This document shows positions 1 to 11,306 of a stretch of 64,000 bases of DNA, one piece after another. Source of the DNA: Amyelois transitella (lineage: Eukaryota; Arthropoda; Insecta; Lepidoptera; Pyralidae). Each line of letters starts with the position of its first letter. The first letter of the stretch is position 1. A model generated the notes under the pieces. The model was given only the letters and a program-made list of their open reading frames with translations. It did not search any database and had not been told where the DNA came from. Location: assembly GCF_032362555.1 (NCBI RefSeq), contig NC_083518.1, forward strand, positions 2,492,501 to 2,556,500. Direction: 5' to 3'. The translations under genes and the position numbers were made by a program.

Positions 1-1914
1 GTACATACATTTCGCCATCCAATAAGCTGCTTCACACACATCCTTATAGTTTTTACCTGAAAAGATATAAAAAAAAATATTTGTGTATTAAATATGTATT
101 ATGTATAATATTTGTATATTAACACCTCATTAATGATTATGCACTTATAAATTAATCATAAGTCTCATAAAGTAGGTAAGTATGGTTATTTAAAGTTATG
201 CAGAAAAAGAAGATCACTCTTCTTAAAATTCAATTTTAGAGGAAGAAATGTTACGCGTTGATCCAAACGTTGACATTAATTGATAATAAAATAATAATAC
301 ATATAATCACGTCTAAATCCCCTGCGGGGTCGACAGAGCCAACAGTCTAAAAAAGACTGATAGGCCACGTTCAGTTGATTGGCATAATGATAGAATTAAG
401 ATTTAAATAGTGACAGGTTGCTAACCCATCGCCTAAAAGAAGAATCACAAATTTATTAACCTATCCCGTAATCGCCTTCTGCAACATCCGTTGGAACGAT
501 ATGGAGTGATCCTATTTTTTCATTTATTGATGCCGGGAACCACACGGCACTAATAAAATAATAATAGTTTAATTTACGTTCATAGAATCATGCCACATAC
601 CAACATCCTTGCAGTTGGTGGCGGCTGCTTTGATTGGTTCTTTCAGTTCCTGTGGGAACATCATGTCAATCTGCTTAATAATGGCGTCGTAGTTGAGTTT
701 GTTGTTTTTAATCTGAAAATAAAAATACATATTTGTATAAATGGGAAAGAATATAACGTTTCAACGCGAAGCCGAAGTCTTTAAGCGAATAATCTTATGG
801 ATTAAATTTGGCAAATGATGTGAAGTGAAGTGGCTTCACAGGTTCTACGTTGTTTATATCATAAGTTTACGAGTAAAAACATAACATGTAATCACGTTTA
901 TATCCCCCGCGGGGTAGAGAGAGCCAACAGTCATCAAAAGACTGAAAGGCCACGCCCAGCTGGCTTGATAGAATTGAGATTCTAATAGTGACACGTAATT
1001 AAGATCCAACAAAAAAGGGCGTACTTACTTGGAAACAACAAAAAAAAGAATAGGTCCACTCCATCTCTTTCCCATGAATGTCTTAAAAGGCGACTAAAGG
1101 ACAGACTTTTATAGTTGAGATTCCTCTTTTAGGCAATGGGCTGGCAACCTGTCACTGATTGAATTTGAATTCCATCTTAGCCACACTGTTCAACGTTGCC
1201 ATTCAGTCTTTTCAGGACTATTGGCTCTGTCAACTCCGCAAGGAATATAGACGTGATTGTATGTATATGTATAGTATTATTAATGGCCCTGTGGATATAC
1301 TTACAACTTGCGTCATACTGTAGACACAGGAGATGTAGCACATCACCCGTCGATCCTCAATGAACTTTCCTTGCTCTATCTCCCCTATTTCTTCTGCAAA
1401 ATTAAAAACCTTTAAGAATAACTATTCGATTATGTTTTGAATATTAATTTCAACTTTTGAGCTTTTATTATGAGTGCAATAAGGTTTAAATGATGAAAAA
1501 AAATTATTATCAACTAAAGCTTGCTAAATCATACAGGAATCTGCACGCTGAATTTCAAATCTTCAAATCTAACGGTTTGGGTTGTTAGTTAATAAAAGTC
1601 AATGCCCTATTTCATTTATATTACCTTCTGTTACATCGTTCTTTGGCATACAAGATTTCTTCATTAATTTCCCGGAATTTTTCAACTGCTGCCTCGTCAT
1701 CTGCAGTAAAAAAAATTAACTTCAATACATGAATTTATATTATGTATCTACTATATCCTAAAAAAATTGTTCCAACTCCTTGGCTTGAGTAGTAAAATTT
1801 ATGTTATACTGATTATTTTGTCAGCAAGAGAATGCTTACCGCAAATGCATTCTCAAATAACAAAAAAATAATAGACACAACACAAAATAAAAACACTGCA
1901 TTCAGAGACGCCAT
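1..1914 (-). CDS. Odorant-binding protein, ABPX-like (OBP1), 3' end cut by window edge
   Basis: Secreted carrier of small hydrophobic odorants in sensillum lymph. Exons read on the minus strand, in order: 1840-1914 (start ATG at 1914, 25-residue hydrophobic signal peptide), 1625-1700, 1305-1393, 601-712 and 1-56, which continues past the window. All have GT donors and AG acceptors and the phases agree. The mature protein begins MTRQQLKNSGK. It carries the classic six-cysteine OBP pattern: CYISC (C2-x3-C3), C4 in NCKDV, and C5-x8-C6 in CEAAYWMAKC. 136 codons are visible; family members are about 140-145 aa, so only a few residues are missing. The sequence closely recalls moth antennal binding protein X, from memory and not by search. 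A TATA-like sequence lies at 1952-1957 on the minus strand. It is head to head with OBP2. Confidence 0.9.
301..550 (-). repeat. Family A interspersed repeat, near full length
   Basis: Consensus (plus sense): GTGCCGTGTGGTTCCCGGCAC hairpin, then a CCACTCCATCTC block, a GGCGACTAAGGGATAGGC block, GGCGATGGGCTAGCAACCTG, TTTCAAGACTGTTGGCTCTG and AGACGTGATTATATGTATG. This copy runs in reverse in OBP1 intron 4. Confidence 0.85.
888..987 (-). repeat. Family A repeat, truncated
   Basis: The TATG-end half only; faces the plus-oriented copy that follows, making an inverted pair. Confidence 0.7.
1040..1270 (+). repeat. Family A repeat, lacks hairpin end
   Basis: Runs from the CCACTCCATCTC block to the TGTATGTATATG end, in OBP1 intron 3. 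Confidence 0.8.
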
Positions 1915-2974
1915 TATAGAAAAATGGCGTCCATAATTCAATTTTCAGAATTTTATACTTACATCTCATGAAACTATGATTGATTGATTATATGTAAAAA
2001 TGCACGAAGACATGTTAAAGATATAGTATTAATGCATCTCACTATAAGTAGTTCCATACTACACGTAAGCTGTTTATGATAATTACTATATAATCATGAA
2101 AAAAAAATAACGTCATATGAATAAGGAAGTTTTATGGGATAATGAGACTGTGAAATGAGACCCTCGCAAAATGAACATAATAAACTTGATCATAATAAGA
2201 TTAAATTAGTTATAAGTTTAGTTGTCTAATGATCAGGTATCATTTTCCCCTCGCTGTAAGATCACCGATTAGCATAGCAAAAGTGATGGTAGAACTCATA
2301 AAGATTATTGAGACGGCCATAAGAATAGCCATGATTATTTCAGACGCATGAAGTCCTAATTATTATTAAACAATTCTGTTATTTTCACACGTAGACACGT
2401 CTTCAATACCAATAGTCTTAGAAATATTCGGAGGCCTTGTTCAGATCCGTCTATTGCATTCATATATATCCAATTAACATTGATCAGACTCACAAGTTTC
2501 CAGTAGAATTTCGAGCACGTGTGATTTAATTGTAGGCTTTTAACGTGTCAATTAACAAGGTGCATATTAGCTGCAAAATTGTGAAAAGTGTATCCATAAT
2601 TTTCGTTTCTTTTCAAGCTTCAAAGATTTCATGTTAATTTTTTAAAAATTTATTTGGTTTTTTTATAAGTAGTTTAAAGACTCAAATCTTGCTCACTTTA
2701 AGCAGATTGAGGTCAAACGTACTCAAATTATCTATTAATCATCATCTCAGACCTATGGGTCTCCTCAAAAATACCTTCCTTCTGTTATATTTCTAGACAA
2801 AAAATAGGGTTTTTTTTAAGTTCATTTAATCATTTTCCCAATTTCAAACGCCATCATGGTCGCACTACGTGCATTGCTCATTATTCACTACAACAACCTT
2901 GCTAATTAGGAAGCCTTATAAGCAATGTGATGAAGATCAAGGCTTCTTTGGGTCATGAGAACTAAGTCTGAATC

Positions 2975-5900
2975 ATGTTACGGGGTATACTGAAGTTTTT
3001 GTTATCTATTTTCTTGATTTTGGGTGCTTGTGAAGCTGTAAGTACTTTTATCAAAAATAGTCACGTATTTCTTTTTTGTCTTCGAATCACTTGAACTACA
3101 TAGACCTTAATGGAGGCCGAAAATATCCTGTCATAGAGATAAGGTGCCAACCAATAGATAGAAATATTTGTGTGTGGAGAAAAAAAAAATCAGAACATGA
3201 TTCTGTCTGGCTCCAAAGTATCTATATATAATAGAGCTATAAATAATAGAGCTTGAAACAACAATATCTATCGACCCAGATCTTGCTGCGTGGATCTAAG
3301 TAGTTCTGGATGAATAATGAAGAAAAAAAAATGATAGTTTAGACTAATAATAAAGTAGTTCAGACTTCGTTTCCGTAGGAGCTAACAGAAGTATTAGTAT
3401 GTTTCTCCTGAAGGTCTTGTCTAGGTTTGGGTCAAATTTAATCATTTTTTATTTTATTTTATATTAATATACTAATATAATAAACTACGAGCGAACCTTT
3501 AGAAAAAACAATTTAATAACTTGTTTACCCAACCAAACTAATGATGCTTTTAAAACAAACAGTAATAATAAACCAAAAAAAAAATGTGTTCTAAATTAAT
3601 GTCTTGGTTATCTAATAATAACATCAACCACAATGATTTCAGATGACGATGAAGCAAATAAAAAACACAGGGAAAATGATGAGAAAAACTTGCCAGCCCA
3701 AAAACAATGTAGCCGACGGTACGTAGTTAATTTGGTGCTTACACTTTATTTGTAACCCCCGCCAAAAAGATGGGTGTTAAAATTTTATTGATTTGTATCA
3801 CTGTCGCTCCAAAATGTTAAATTTATTCATAATCCTCCTGGCGTTAGTCCCATTCTTCACCTCTATGGATTCAATTTTACAAAAAGAGGCTTAGTCCGAC
3901 CTAAATAGAAAAGGGAAGGAAATTATAAAAAAATACGTGGCACAGATTGAGTCAGCCTCGTAAGTTCGAAACTTGTGTTACGAGATACTTACTCAACGAT
4001 ACTATATTGTATAATAAATACTTATATAAATAAACATTCATGGTTTTATGTGTGTTTAAAGTTTTAAGTAATAACAACAATTGGTGTGTCTCAAAAATTA
4101 ATATTCCATCCTGATGTTTTTAGAAAAAATCGATCCATTGAATGAGGGAATTTTCATCGACGAGAAAGAAGTCAAATGTTACATAGCTTGCATCATGAAA
4201 ATGGCCAATACGGTGAGTATATTTATTGTAACTCTTTGATATACAACAAAAAAAAATCCTCTTTTCGTAACACTAATGAACTTTTCATTTTCCAACACCA
4301 AATCGAAATGATATTTTTCTTTCTAATAATAAAATTTCTTAGCTATAAGCTGCTGAGCTTCGCATCCGTTGGAAAATAAATATAAAGTAGCTTTTGTGTA
4401 AGATCGGTTATTTAACTAAGTACCTATAATCATACAAAATCTTATCAAAACCAATTCTGCGAATTAACTGTGAAAGCGTAAGAACAGACAGACAGACTCG
4501 GGTATTTGTAAACCCTACTTCTTTACTTATATTCATAATGCAAAAGTAACTCTACCTGTCTGTCTGTTACGCTATCACCCATAAACCACTCTACCGATTT
4601 TGATGAGATTTGATACAGAGATAGAGTTGACGCTGAGGATGAACATAGTCTTTTTATTGCGAAAAAAGGGGAAGAAGTGAAAGATAATCGGTAAACTTTT
4701 ACGACAACAGAAGTCGCGGGCAACAGCTAGTATTAAATAGGTCTCAATTTTCTGAAAATTGATTTAGTAGCTGATAATGCTCAAAGCACTTATTCGTGTA
4801 AGGTTGCAAATATTTTTTATAAAAATACTTCATAAAATGTAAGTCCAATCCCCTGAAAATATACATATCATAATAATCACATCCTTATCCCTTGTGGGGA
4901 ACAAAAAACAGACCCAACAGTCTTAAAAACACTAATGGGCCACATTCAGCTGTTTGGCAATTTCAAATAGTGACAGGTTGCTAGCACATCGCCTAAAAAA
5001 GAATCCCAAGTCATGTATAGATAGCCTATCCCTTAGTTACCTTATACGACATCCATGGGAACGAGATGGAGTGGTCCTATTCTTTTTTTTAATATTATAA
5101 TATTTGTTTAGAAAAATTACAAAAAAATTACTTTCAGATTAAAAACGGCAAATTAAATTTTGATGCAGCATTGAAGCAAGTAGATCTTCTGTTGCCTGAG
5201 GAATTAAAGGAACCCACTAAGGATGCTATGAGCGCTTGTAGGAAAGTCCGTGAGTATTATCCTTCCTTACTTTATTGAAAACAAACACATTTATTTCTAC
5301 ACATGAGACCCTTATCCACAGACAGATACGTGCACGTGAACTAGAAATATAAAAAAATACATAAATATATTAAAATTATAAGTATATGCGAAAGTTTGTA
5401 TTTCTATATCTAAACTGACAGAATTTGATAAAATTTTGTGCGAATATAGAATAGGCCAATAAAGAAATGCCCATGGTAACGTGTAAAACGGGAAATTGAG
5501 ATTAAAGCGAGTAGAGCTGCGGTAAAAAGCTAGTATATACACTTAGTATATATACTTAGTATTTACATAAGATTTGACCAATGACAAAAGTAACTGGGCA
5601 TATATTGGCACTATCACACTTCACACACAATTTATAATAATTTAAATGTTTAAATAATACCGTGTGGCACCAATAAAAAAAATAATAGGACCTCACCTTC
5701 TTTTTCCCATGGATGTCGCAAAAGGCGACTAAGTAATAGGTTTATAAACTTGGGATTTTTTTTAGGCGATGGGCTAGCAACCTGTCACTATTTGAATCTC
5801 AATTCTATCATCAAGCCTAAAAGTTGAACTTGGACTATTAGTCTTTTCAAGACTGTTGGCTCTGTCTCCCATCCCATGTATGTTTAAATAATATATTTAT

Positions 5901-6298
5901 TTATATAAACTGTATTTAATTGGAAAACTTATAAGCTATGCGAATGACTGATATAAACTGATGTTGCTTGCTTCATTGCTTTTATTTATTTAAAAGAAAA
6001 TGGGCTTTTATGTGTAAGTATTTTATAATACCTGTGTTCCCGTATCTAGAGTAGGTATATTAATAGATACCTACCGATATAAGATATTTTACATAAAAGC
6101 AACGCGAAATTTGAAATTGAATCCACTTATTTTAGTTAAGATTAATTTAACATTTAACCTTTTTTCTCCGTCAAAATAAATAAAAGTAATACCTATTTTT
6201 TTATTACAGCGGATGACTACAAGGACATATGCGACGCGTCATTCCACGTCACCAAATGCATTTATAATCACAATCCGTCAATATTTTTCTTTCCATAG
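2975..6298 (+). CDS. Odorant-binding protein (OBP2), complete, 142 aa
   Basis: Classic OBP. Exons are 2975-3037 (signal peptide, 21 codons), 3643-3718, 4124-4212, 5138-5249 and 6210-6298 (TAG). The junctions are phase-consistent and give 429 nt. The mature protein starts MTMKQIKNTGKMM. Cysteines include KTC (C1), CYIAC (C2-x3-C3), SAC (C4) and CDASFHVTKC (C5-x8-C6), ending in SIFFFP. Internal exons of 76, 89 and 112 nt match OBP1 exactly, and motifs such as IKN.KLN(F/Y)DA and ELKEP are shared, so the pair looks like an inverted duplication. A TATA-like TTATAAG lies near 2916-2922, about 55 nt before the ATG. Introns are loaded with family A and SINE pieces. The ligand cannot be inferred. Confidence 0.92.
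3945..4045 (-). repeat. tRNA-derived SINE (family E), truncated
   Basis: Contains the ACAGATTGAGT.AGCCTCGTAAG and TAATAAATACTTATATA blocks also found at 28108 and 23578; the tRNA-like head is missing. Confidence 0.65.
4540..4735 (+). repeat. Family F LINE/SINE tail
   Basis: Shares CTACCGATTTTGATGA, ACAGAGATAGA and a GGGCAACAGCTAGT end with about ten other places in the window. Typical 3' end of an abundant moth retroposon. Confidence 0.6.
4872..5090 (-). repeat. Family A repeat in OBP2 intron 3
   Basis: Recognisable through TAGTGACAGGTTGCTAGC and the CCATGGGAACGAGATGGAG block. Confidence 0.8.
5659..5884 (+). repeat. Family A repeat in OBP2 intron 4
   Basis: All blocks are present; the hairpin end is shortened to CCGTGTGGCACC. 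Confidence 0.8.
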
Positions 6299-6441
6299 TT
6301 GTTGAATATATTTTATTTTCATACCACTACAGTTTTAAATACAAATTACTACTTTTAAACCTTCAAAGGCTGTGGAGATCACACGGTTCGTGTAAAAACC
6401 TGACTTACCCTATCCAGAATTGGTCAAAGGCGCATCCTGTG

Positions 6442-6605
6442 AGGGGTTAGTGCGAGTTTTACTCGATCAAACGCGTCAAGCAAGTAATCATGAATTTGTA
6501 TGGAACAGCTTTAGTGCCATCGCGTTACCACTAGGTGGCGCTATACAATCACAAATTTGTGTTTACTTGCTCGACGCGTTTGATCGAGTAAAACTCGCAC
6601 TTACC
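6442..6605. mobile_element. Palindromic MITE, family D copy 1 (OBP2 3' flank)
   Basis: Near-perfect 38-bp terminal inverted repeats beginning GTGCGAGTTTTACTCGATCA and ending TGATCGAGTAAAACTCGCAC. The sequence GAGGGGTTAGT occurs directly on both sides (6441-6451 and 6606-6616). It sits in a SINE B fragment. Confidence 0.7.
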
Positions 6606-6722
6606 TGAGGGGTTAGTCTTCCCTCCGAAGAAACTACTACTGACATAAACAATAACACAAAACTTAGGTACATACTAAAGGTTATGTGACGAAGAAACTC
6701 AAACTCAAACTTGATGAAATAA

Positions 6723-6895
6723 AGGATGTCCAGGCAAAGGGTCAGGGCAAGACTACCCGAAACCAGCGAGCTTGCATGAAGAAAGTAATGAATGTGGATG
6801 AAGCGAAAGAAGTATGCAGAGATCGCAGGCAGAGATCAGGCAGATATAGTCTCTGCTTACCCCTCCGGAGAAAAGGCGTGATTTTATGTATGTGA
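6723..6895 (+). repeat. Family C retroposon tail
   Basis: The GTGGATGAAGCGAAAGAAGT block and CTTACCCCTCC...AAAAGGCGTGATTTTATGTATG end recur at 16955, 42355, 47570 and 61635. Confidence 0.65.
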
Positions 6896-6900
6896 TATAC

Positions 6901-7027
6901 TCAAAACTACTGACCGATTGTGAACCAATGAATGGTACACAAATAAAATAGACCTTTAAGAATAACACAGAAGACTTTTTTCTAGACATTCCCACAGGAG
7001 CGAAACCGCGCTGAAAAGCTAGTATCA
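6901..7027 (+). repeat. Family F LINE/SINE tail
   Basis: AAAACTACTGACCGATT start and AAAAGCTAGTAT end; follows the family C tail directly. Confidence 0.6.
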
Positions 7028-7029
7028 TA

Positions 7030-7529
7030 CTCGTATAAAAAACATTTATGCTGTCAACTGTCTATCTCTATAAATATGTAAGGCGGTAATTTATTTGTAC
7101 AGATTCAACAGTTTGACTCCAACAAGCATACAATATTATTATTTCTAACGATATTAGATTAAGTCAGTCAAAAAACTGTGTAATTATAACAGGAGCTACC
7201 AAGACCTTGGTTGGAGTCAGCCAAGCGTGGTTAATATGCACCAAGTTTAGAGTAGTAACTAGTCATTACATGTACTCCGGATATGTTGAATTTTCTACAC
7301 ACTAGATCATGATATTGAGACGACCAAACGAATTCCGACCTAACTCTGAACAGGTTAAAGTTGACTTTGCAGATTTAGTTACAAGCATATAGAATTGACA
7401 GTCAATGTTAAATTGGGTAGATGTCCTACAATTTGTTACAATTTAATGACAATATTTATGTGAACCTAAATGATATATACAGGATCAGATACAGTTCCGT
7501 TTTGATTCAATTCTTAAATAGAGACATAA
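7030..7529. other. Intergenic, no feature recognised
   Basis: AT-rich sequence between repeat clusters downstream of OBP2. I see no ORF, splice pattern or repeat match. Confidence 0.5.
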
Positions 7530-7682
7530 CATAATCAAGTCTATAGCCCTTGCTAGACAAAGCCAAAAGTCTCGCAAAGACTGAAATGCCACGTTCAGCT
7601 GTATGGCTTATTGATGGAATTGAGATTCAAATAGTGACAGGTTGCTAGCCCATCGCCTAAAAAAGAATCCCGAGATTAATAG
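7530..7682 (-). repeat. Family A repeat, truncated
   Basis: TATG-end half, from ATCAAGTCTATAGCCCTTG through AAAAAAGAATCCCGAG. Confidence 0.75.
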
Positions 7683-8097
7683 GGAGTTTACGTACCGACT
7701 TGCTAATGTACTGTGCACATAGACTTTGGAATAATATAAGACATTACTGATTCAGATTCTTTATATTCCTGTCCTAATGCATTTTATTTTATGAAATGAA
7801 TTAATTCCTTATTTGTACACAGCAATAACACTACTTGCACTAACAAGTGGTGATTGTGAGTGATGCAAAAGAAGTACGTACAGTCAACCGCATATCAAGT
7901 TACCCTGCATGGAATTCTATGACACAGAAATAGGGGCGAATTTGTAGTGAATTTGGGAAAGTTGATGTTGACTGTACCTAATGTAGATGTCGTGGCAAGT
8001 CGATTTCGTATGTACCTGAAAAAAAAGCGAGGTCACAATATGTAAGCCACTTCTTATCTTTTATTTGAGACAAACACCTATGTATTAACCAATAATT

Positions 8098-8415
8098 AGC
8101 TACTAGCTGTTGCCCGGACTTCGTACGCATGGAAGATTTGCAAATCCCATAGGAATAGTCTTTGTGGCATTTTTGAAAAGTAGGTACCTAGCCTTAATAG
8201 CCCTCAAGGATGAATAATTTTCCCCGTTTTTTTTTTACATTTTCTTTTATTTCTTCGCTCCTAATAGTTGCAGCGTGATGTTATATAGCCTAAAGCTTCC
8301 TCGATAAATGGTCTCTTCAACAAAAAATATTTTTTCAATTCGAACCAGTAGTTCCTGAAATTAGCGCTTCAAACAAACAAACAAACTCTTCAGCTTTATT
8401 ATATAAGTATATATA
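8098..8415 (-). repeat. Family F element, reverse orientation
   Basis: Starts with ACTAGCTGTTGCCCGGACTTC (reverse of the AAGCCGCGGGCAAAAGCTAGT type end) and closes with a fragment near AACCAGTAGTTCCTGAAATT. Confidence 0.55.
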
Positions 8416-8578
8416 GTACGAGTTATTCTAAGTGGGAACTTGCTTATTGCTAATATTTTGCAAAAGGATACAAAAATATCAGTAACAATGGATAAACGTT
8501 TTTAAATTACCATATTGGCCATATATCTTATCAAATTGATCAAAACCAATGACAACAATATAATAGAGGTGAAATTAG

Positions 8579-8610
8579 TATAAAAGTGTAATTGGTGCTG
8601 TAATTTCAGT
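8579..8610 (+). promoter_or_regulatory. OBP3 core promoter: TATA box plus initiator
   Basis: TATAAAAG lies at 8579-8586 and the arthropod initiator TCAGT at 8606-8610. The initiator A (8608) is 29 nt from the first T of the TATA box, which is the canonical distance. It predicts a 22-nt 5' UTR before the OBP3 ATG. Confidence 0.7.
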
Positions 8611-8629
8611 ATTGTCGTTATAGGTAGCC

Positions 8630-11134
8630 ATGTTGCGTTTGTTTTTGGTTGTCTGTTTTGTTGTTTCATCACAAGTAAGTATAAAGTTTACTTTTGGAGA
8701 TAATTAAATTATTGTAATAAAATACATTCACATATGAAAGCCATCAGAACGAATCTCTGCTCTGCTCTATCTCCCTTTTCCGATGGATATCGTAAGGAAA
8801 TAGGTACTTTCATCCATAGTGAATGCCATCTCAAGTTTATAAACCAACCCCTTAGTCGCCTTTTACGACATCCATTGGAAAACGATGAAGTGGTCTTATT
8901 ATTTTTGTATAAATGCCGGAAATCACACGGCACAGCTGCTTCATCAAATAGAAAAATGCAATCAAGGATCTTTAATGCATAATAATAAGGGATATAGACA
9001 TGATTATATTGAACGTGTAAGACATCTGTACAGGCAAGGACCCCCGAAGAGATCAAGAAATGGTTCCTGCAGCTCGGCATGGAGTGTAACAACGAGCACC
9101 CCATCTCCCCGGACGAGATGGTCATGCTGCAGAAACACAAGATCCCTGAGAGCGAAAATGTCAAGTGTTTAATGGCTTGCGTTTTCAGGAAACCTAAGTG
9201 GGTGAGTGTTAGGGTCATTGATCATATAGATAATAGTACATGTAAACCATTGAAATCGGTAAGTAAGATTAATGCCATGGAGAGGTCAGATTTTTTCTAC
9301 CGCCAACTTGCAATAATTTCCATACGAAACAAGACCCAAAGCCGTGATTCGTAGAAAATCCATATTCATTATTTACCATATTATTATTACAAATAAGTGT
9401 CCCTTTAATCTGCCTTCGACTTTTCCCTAGGTTAACTGAATGTTAGTATCTATAATATGTTCCAAGCTGGGTTTGGTAACACTGTACATGATCAAGAGGT
9501 CAGAGAGTAGTCGCCCGGATTATTAATCAATTGGCATTCATGGATCATATGTAAGTCGACCCTGGTCGCCTCATAAACGCCAGATACTCCTGGCGTATAT
9601 TCCTTTTCGGTAAGACGACTTTATGATGATTACCTACTTCTCCAGCCAATGGTCCCGGTTGTCATCTCTAGATGGCAGTCAGTAAAACCTTGTCATATGC
9701 CATACAAGAAAAATCTGACACCAGTGTTGGCCTTTAGCACACGCGCCAAAAACAACAACTTCTCTCAATGGTTTCAGTTATCAGAAAGTGGGACCTTTGA
9801 CATTGACGCGGCAGAAAAGATGATCGACAAAGAATACGGAGACGACAATGAGAAGAAAACGAACGCTAAGAAACTATTCGACGAGTGTCGCTCAGGTATA
9901 ATCTGCTAGGTTCAAAGTTAGCCAGGAGATAACATTTTTTTTTATATAATTACGTAGTTCATTACCGATATACACAAAGTTTACACAGCCAATCAAGTCC
10001 TTATTCTTACAGGCAAGACAGAGCCAACAGTCTGAAGACATCTTGTCTTCAGCTGGTTGGTTAATAGTCTAATGATACCAATGTTATGTACAGAAGAAAC
10101 TAAAAAACTACTGGACCGATTTTCGACTTTGTTTGGCACACAATGAACTAGGAGGTTTAAAAGGAATAGGGTATTTTCATTACAGGAAATTCTCACGTAC
10201 GAGCAAAGTCTACCTGTTCACAGTTACCTAAGGGGTTAGTGCTAATTTAAATCGGTCAAACGCGTCGAGCAAGTAAACGCGTGTTTGTATGGAGTTGCAT
10301 TACTCGTAGTCCCCTCGCGTTAACACTAGGTGTCGCTGAGTAAATCACATACAAATTCGCGTTTACTTCATCGACGCGTTTGATCGAGCAGAACTCGCAC
10401 TAACCCCTCTGTCAATAACCTTTAATTTTTAAACTCTAGTGAATACTGCGGCAGTCTCCGACGGGACCGCCGGTTGTGAGAGGTCCTACCTTCTGACAGA
10501 ATGTCTCATCGAGCACGCTCCTAAGGTGAGGCCATAATTAAATTTTGTTAAGTTTAAGCCTTCGTTTTTAAGTAATAACATAGAACAAAAGTAATTAATA
10601 TTTGAAGGCAGGAAGCAGCGCACTTCTTCGTCTTCTTCTGATATTTGTGAAAACAAGTTACATGTGTTACATAATAATAAGTATAATATTATAATAATCA
10701 CATGTAACCTGTTTTCACAATTATTCATTAGTCCCGATTGTCCCATCTTTGGGTCTATGACCACGAATCTAAAGTAGAAAGGTCAGATAATGGGAGTCAA
10801 TGAACCAAATTTCATTACATATTCCTTAATGGGAATAAATCATTTTGAAGATGTGAGAATAAAAAATAAGTAAGTAGGTAGGATATTCCTTTGTTATAAT
10901 CCCACTTCTGATGATGGGTTGACATCAGAAGTGGGATTCCCAATGCGTACTTATTTTTATAAAGATTTCAGCTAAAATTCATTCTCACTCACCCAAAGCT
11001 AAAACTCACATGCTCATTCAAACAAACCCTTCATTACAACACAGTAATTGAAACATTAATTGAGTAGGTATACCTAATACGACAATATTTTTTTATTTCA
11101 GTTCGGTTTTGACTTGAAACACGTGCAATTGTGA
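8630..11134 (+). CDS. Odorant-binding protein (OBP3), divergent, 149 aa
   Basis: Exons are 8630-8674 (15-codon hydrophobic signal, MLRLFLVVCFVVSSQ), 9034-9201, 9778-9895, 10440-10525 and 11102-11134 (TGA). The phases agree and total 450 nt. The mature chain starts ARTPEEIKKWF. Six cysteines have OBP spacing: MEC (C1), CLMAC (C2-x3-C3), DEC (C4) and CERSYLLTEC (C5-x8-C6). The short last exon encodes FGFDLKHVQL. Exon structure differs from OBP1/OBP2: the 168-nt second exon covers what is two exons there. It is therefore an older, separate OBP lineage. Introns contain family A pieces, a palindromic MITE (10231-10408) and two hairpins. I cannot assign a subfamily number. Confidence 0.9.
8830..8933 (-). 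repeat. Family A repeat, hairpin-end half
   Basis: CCCTTAGTCGCCTTTTACGA through ACACGGCAC, in OBP3 intron 1; a rearranged forward piece precedes it. Confidence 0.7.
9988..10078 (-). repeat. Family A fragment in OBP3 intron 3
   Basis: AATCAAGTCCTTATTC and ACAGAGCCAACAGTCT blocks only. Confidence 0.6.
10085..10215 (+). repeat. Family F tail in OBP3 intron 3
   Basis: AAAAACTACTGGACCGATTTT, TTTGGCACACAATGA and ACAGGAAATTCTCACG blocks. Confidence 0.55.
10231..10408. mobile_element. Palindromic MITE, family D copy 2 (OBP3 intron 3)
   Basis: Same family as the element at 6442. It starts AGGGGTTAGTGC and ends GCACTAACCCCT, with GACGCGTTTGATCGAG-type arms. More diverged in its left arm. Confidence 0.7.
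10646..10719. repeat. Inverted repeat (MITE-like) in OBP3 intron 4
   Basis: TGTGAAAACAAGTTACATGTG at 10646-10666 is inverted at 10699-10719 with one mismatch; the AT-rich centre is 32 nt. Confidence 0.6.
10898..10938. repeat. Perfect 16-bp hairpin in OBP3 intron 4
   Basis: AATCCCACTTCTGATG (10898-10913) and its exact reverse complement (10923-10938) flank a 9-nt loop. Confidence 0.65.
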
Positions 11135-11300
11135 AAAAGAGGTGATTTGCTCCACATAGCCAGAACATGATTATACCCTAAGTGACCAATTATACTTTTT
11201 AAGATAAGGTACTCGTATTTTATTTGAGTGAATAGTGAATACTTATTTACCCAAATACCTACAGATGATAAAATCATCTGTATTATATCATCTATATTAA

Positions 11301-11306
11301 AATAAA
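11301..11306 (+). terminator. OBP3 poly(A) signal AATAAA
   Basis: The first AATAAA after the OBP3 stop, 167 nt downstream, in AT-rich sequence. Confidence 0.5.

Noticed and set aside
8709-9218. 169-codon minus-strand ORF over OBP3 exon 2
   Set aside because: It reads antisense through family A repeat DNA and a well-supported OBP exon, with no protein family features.
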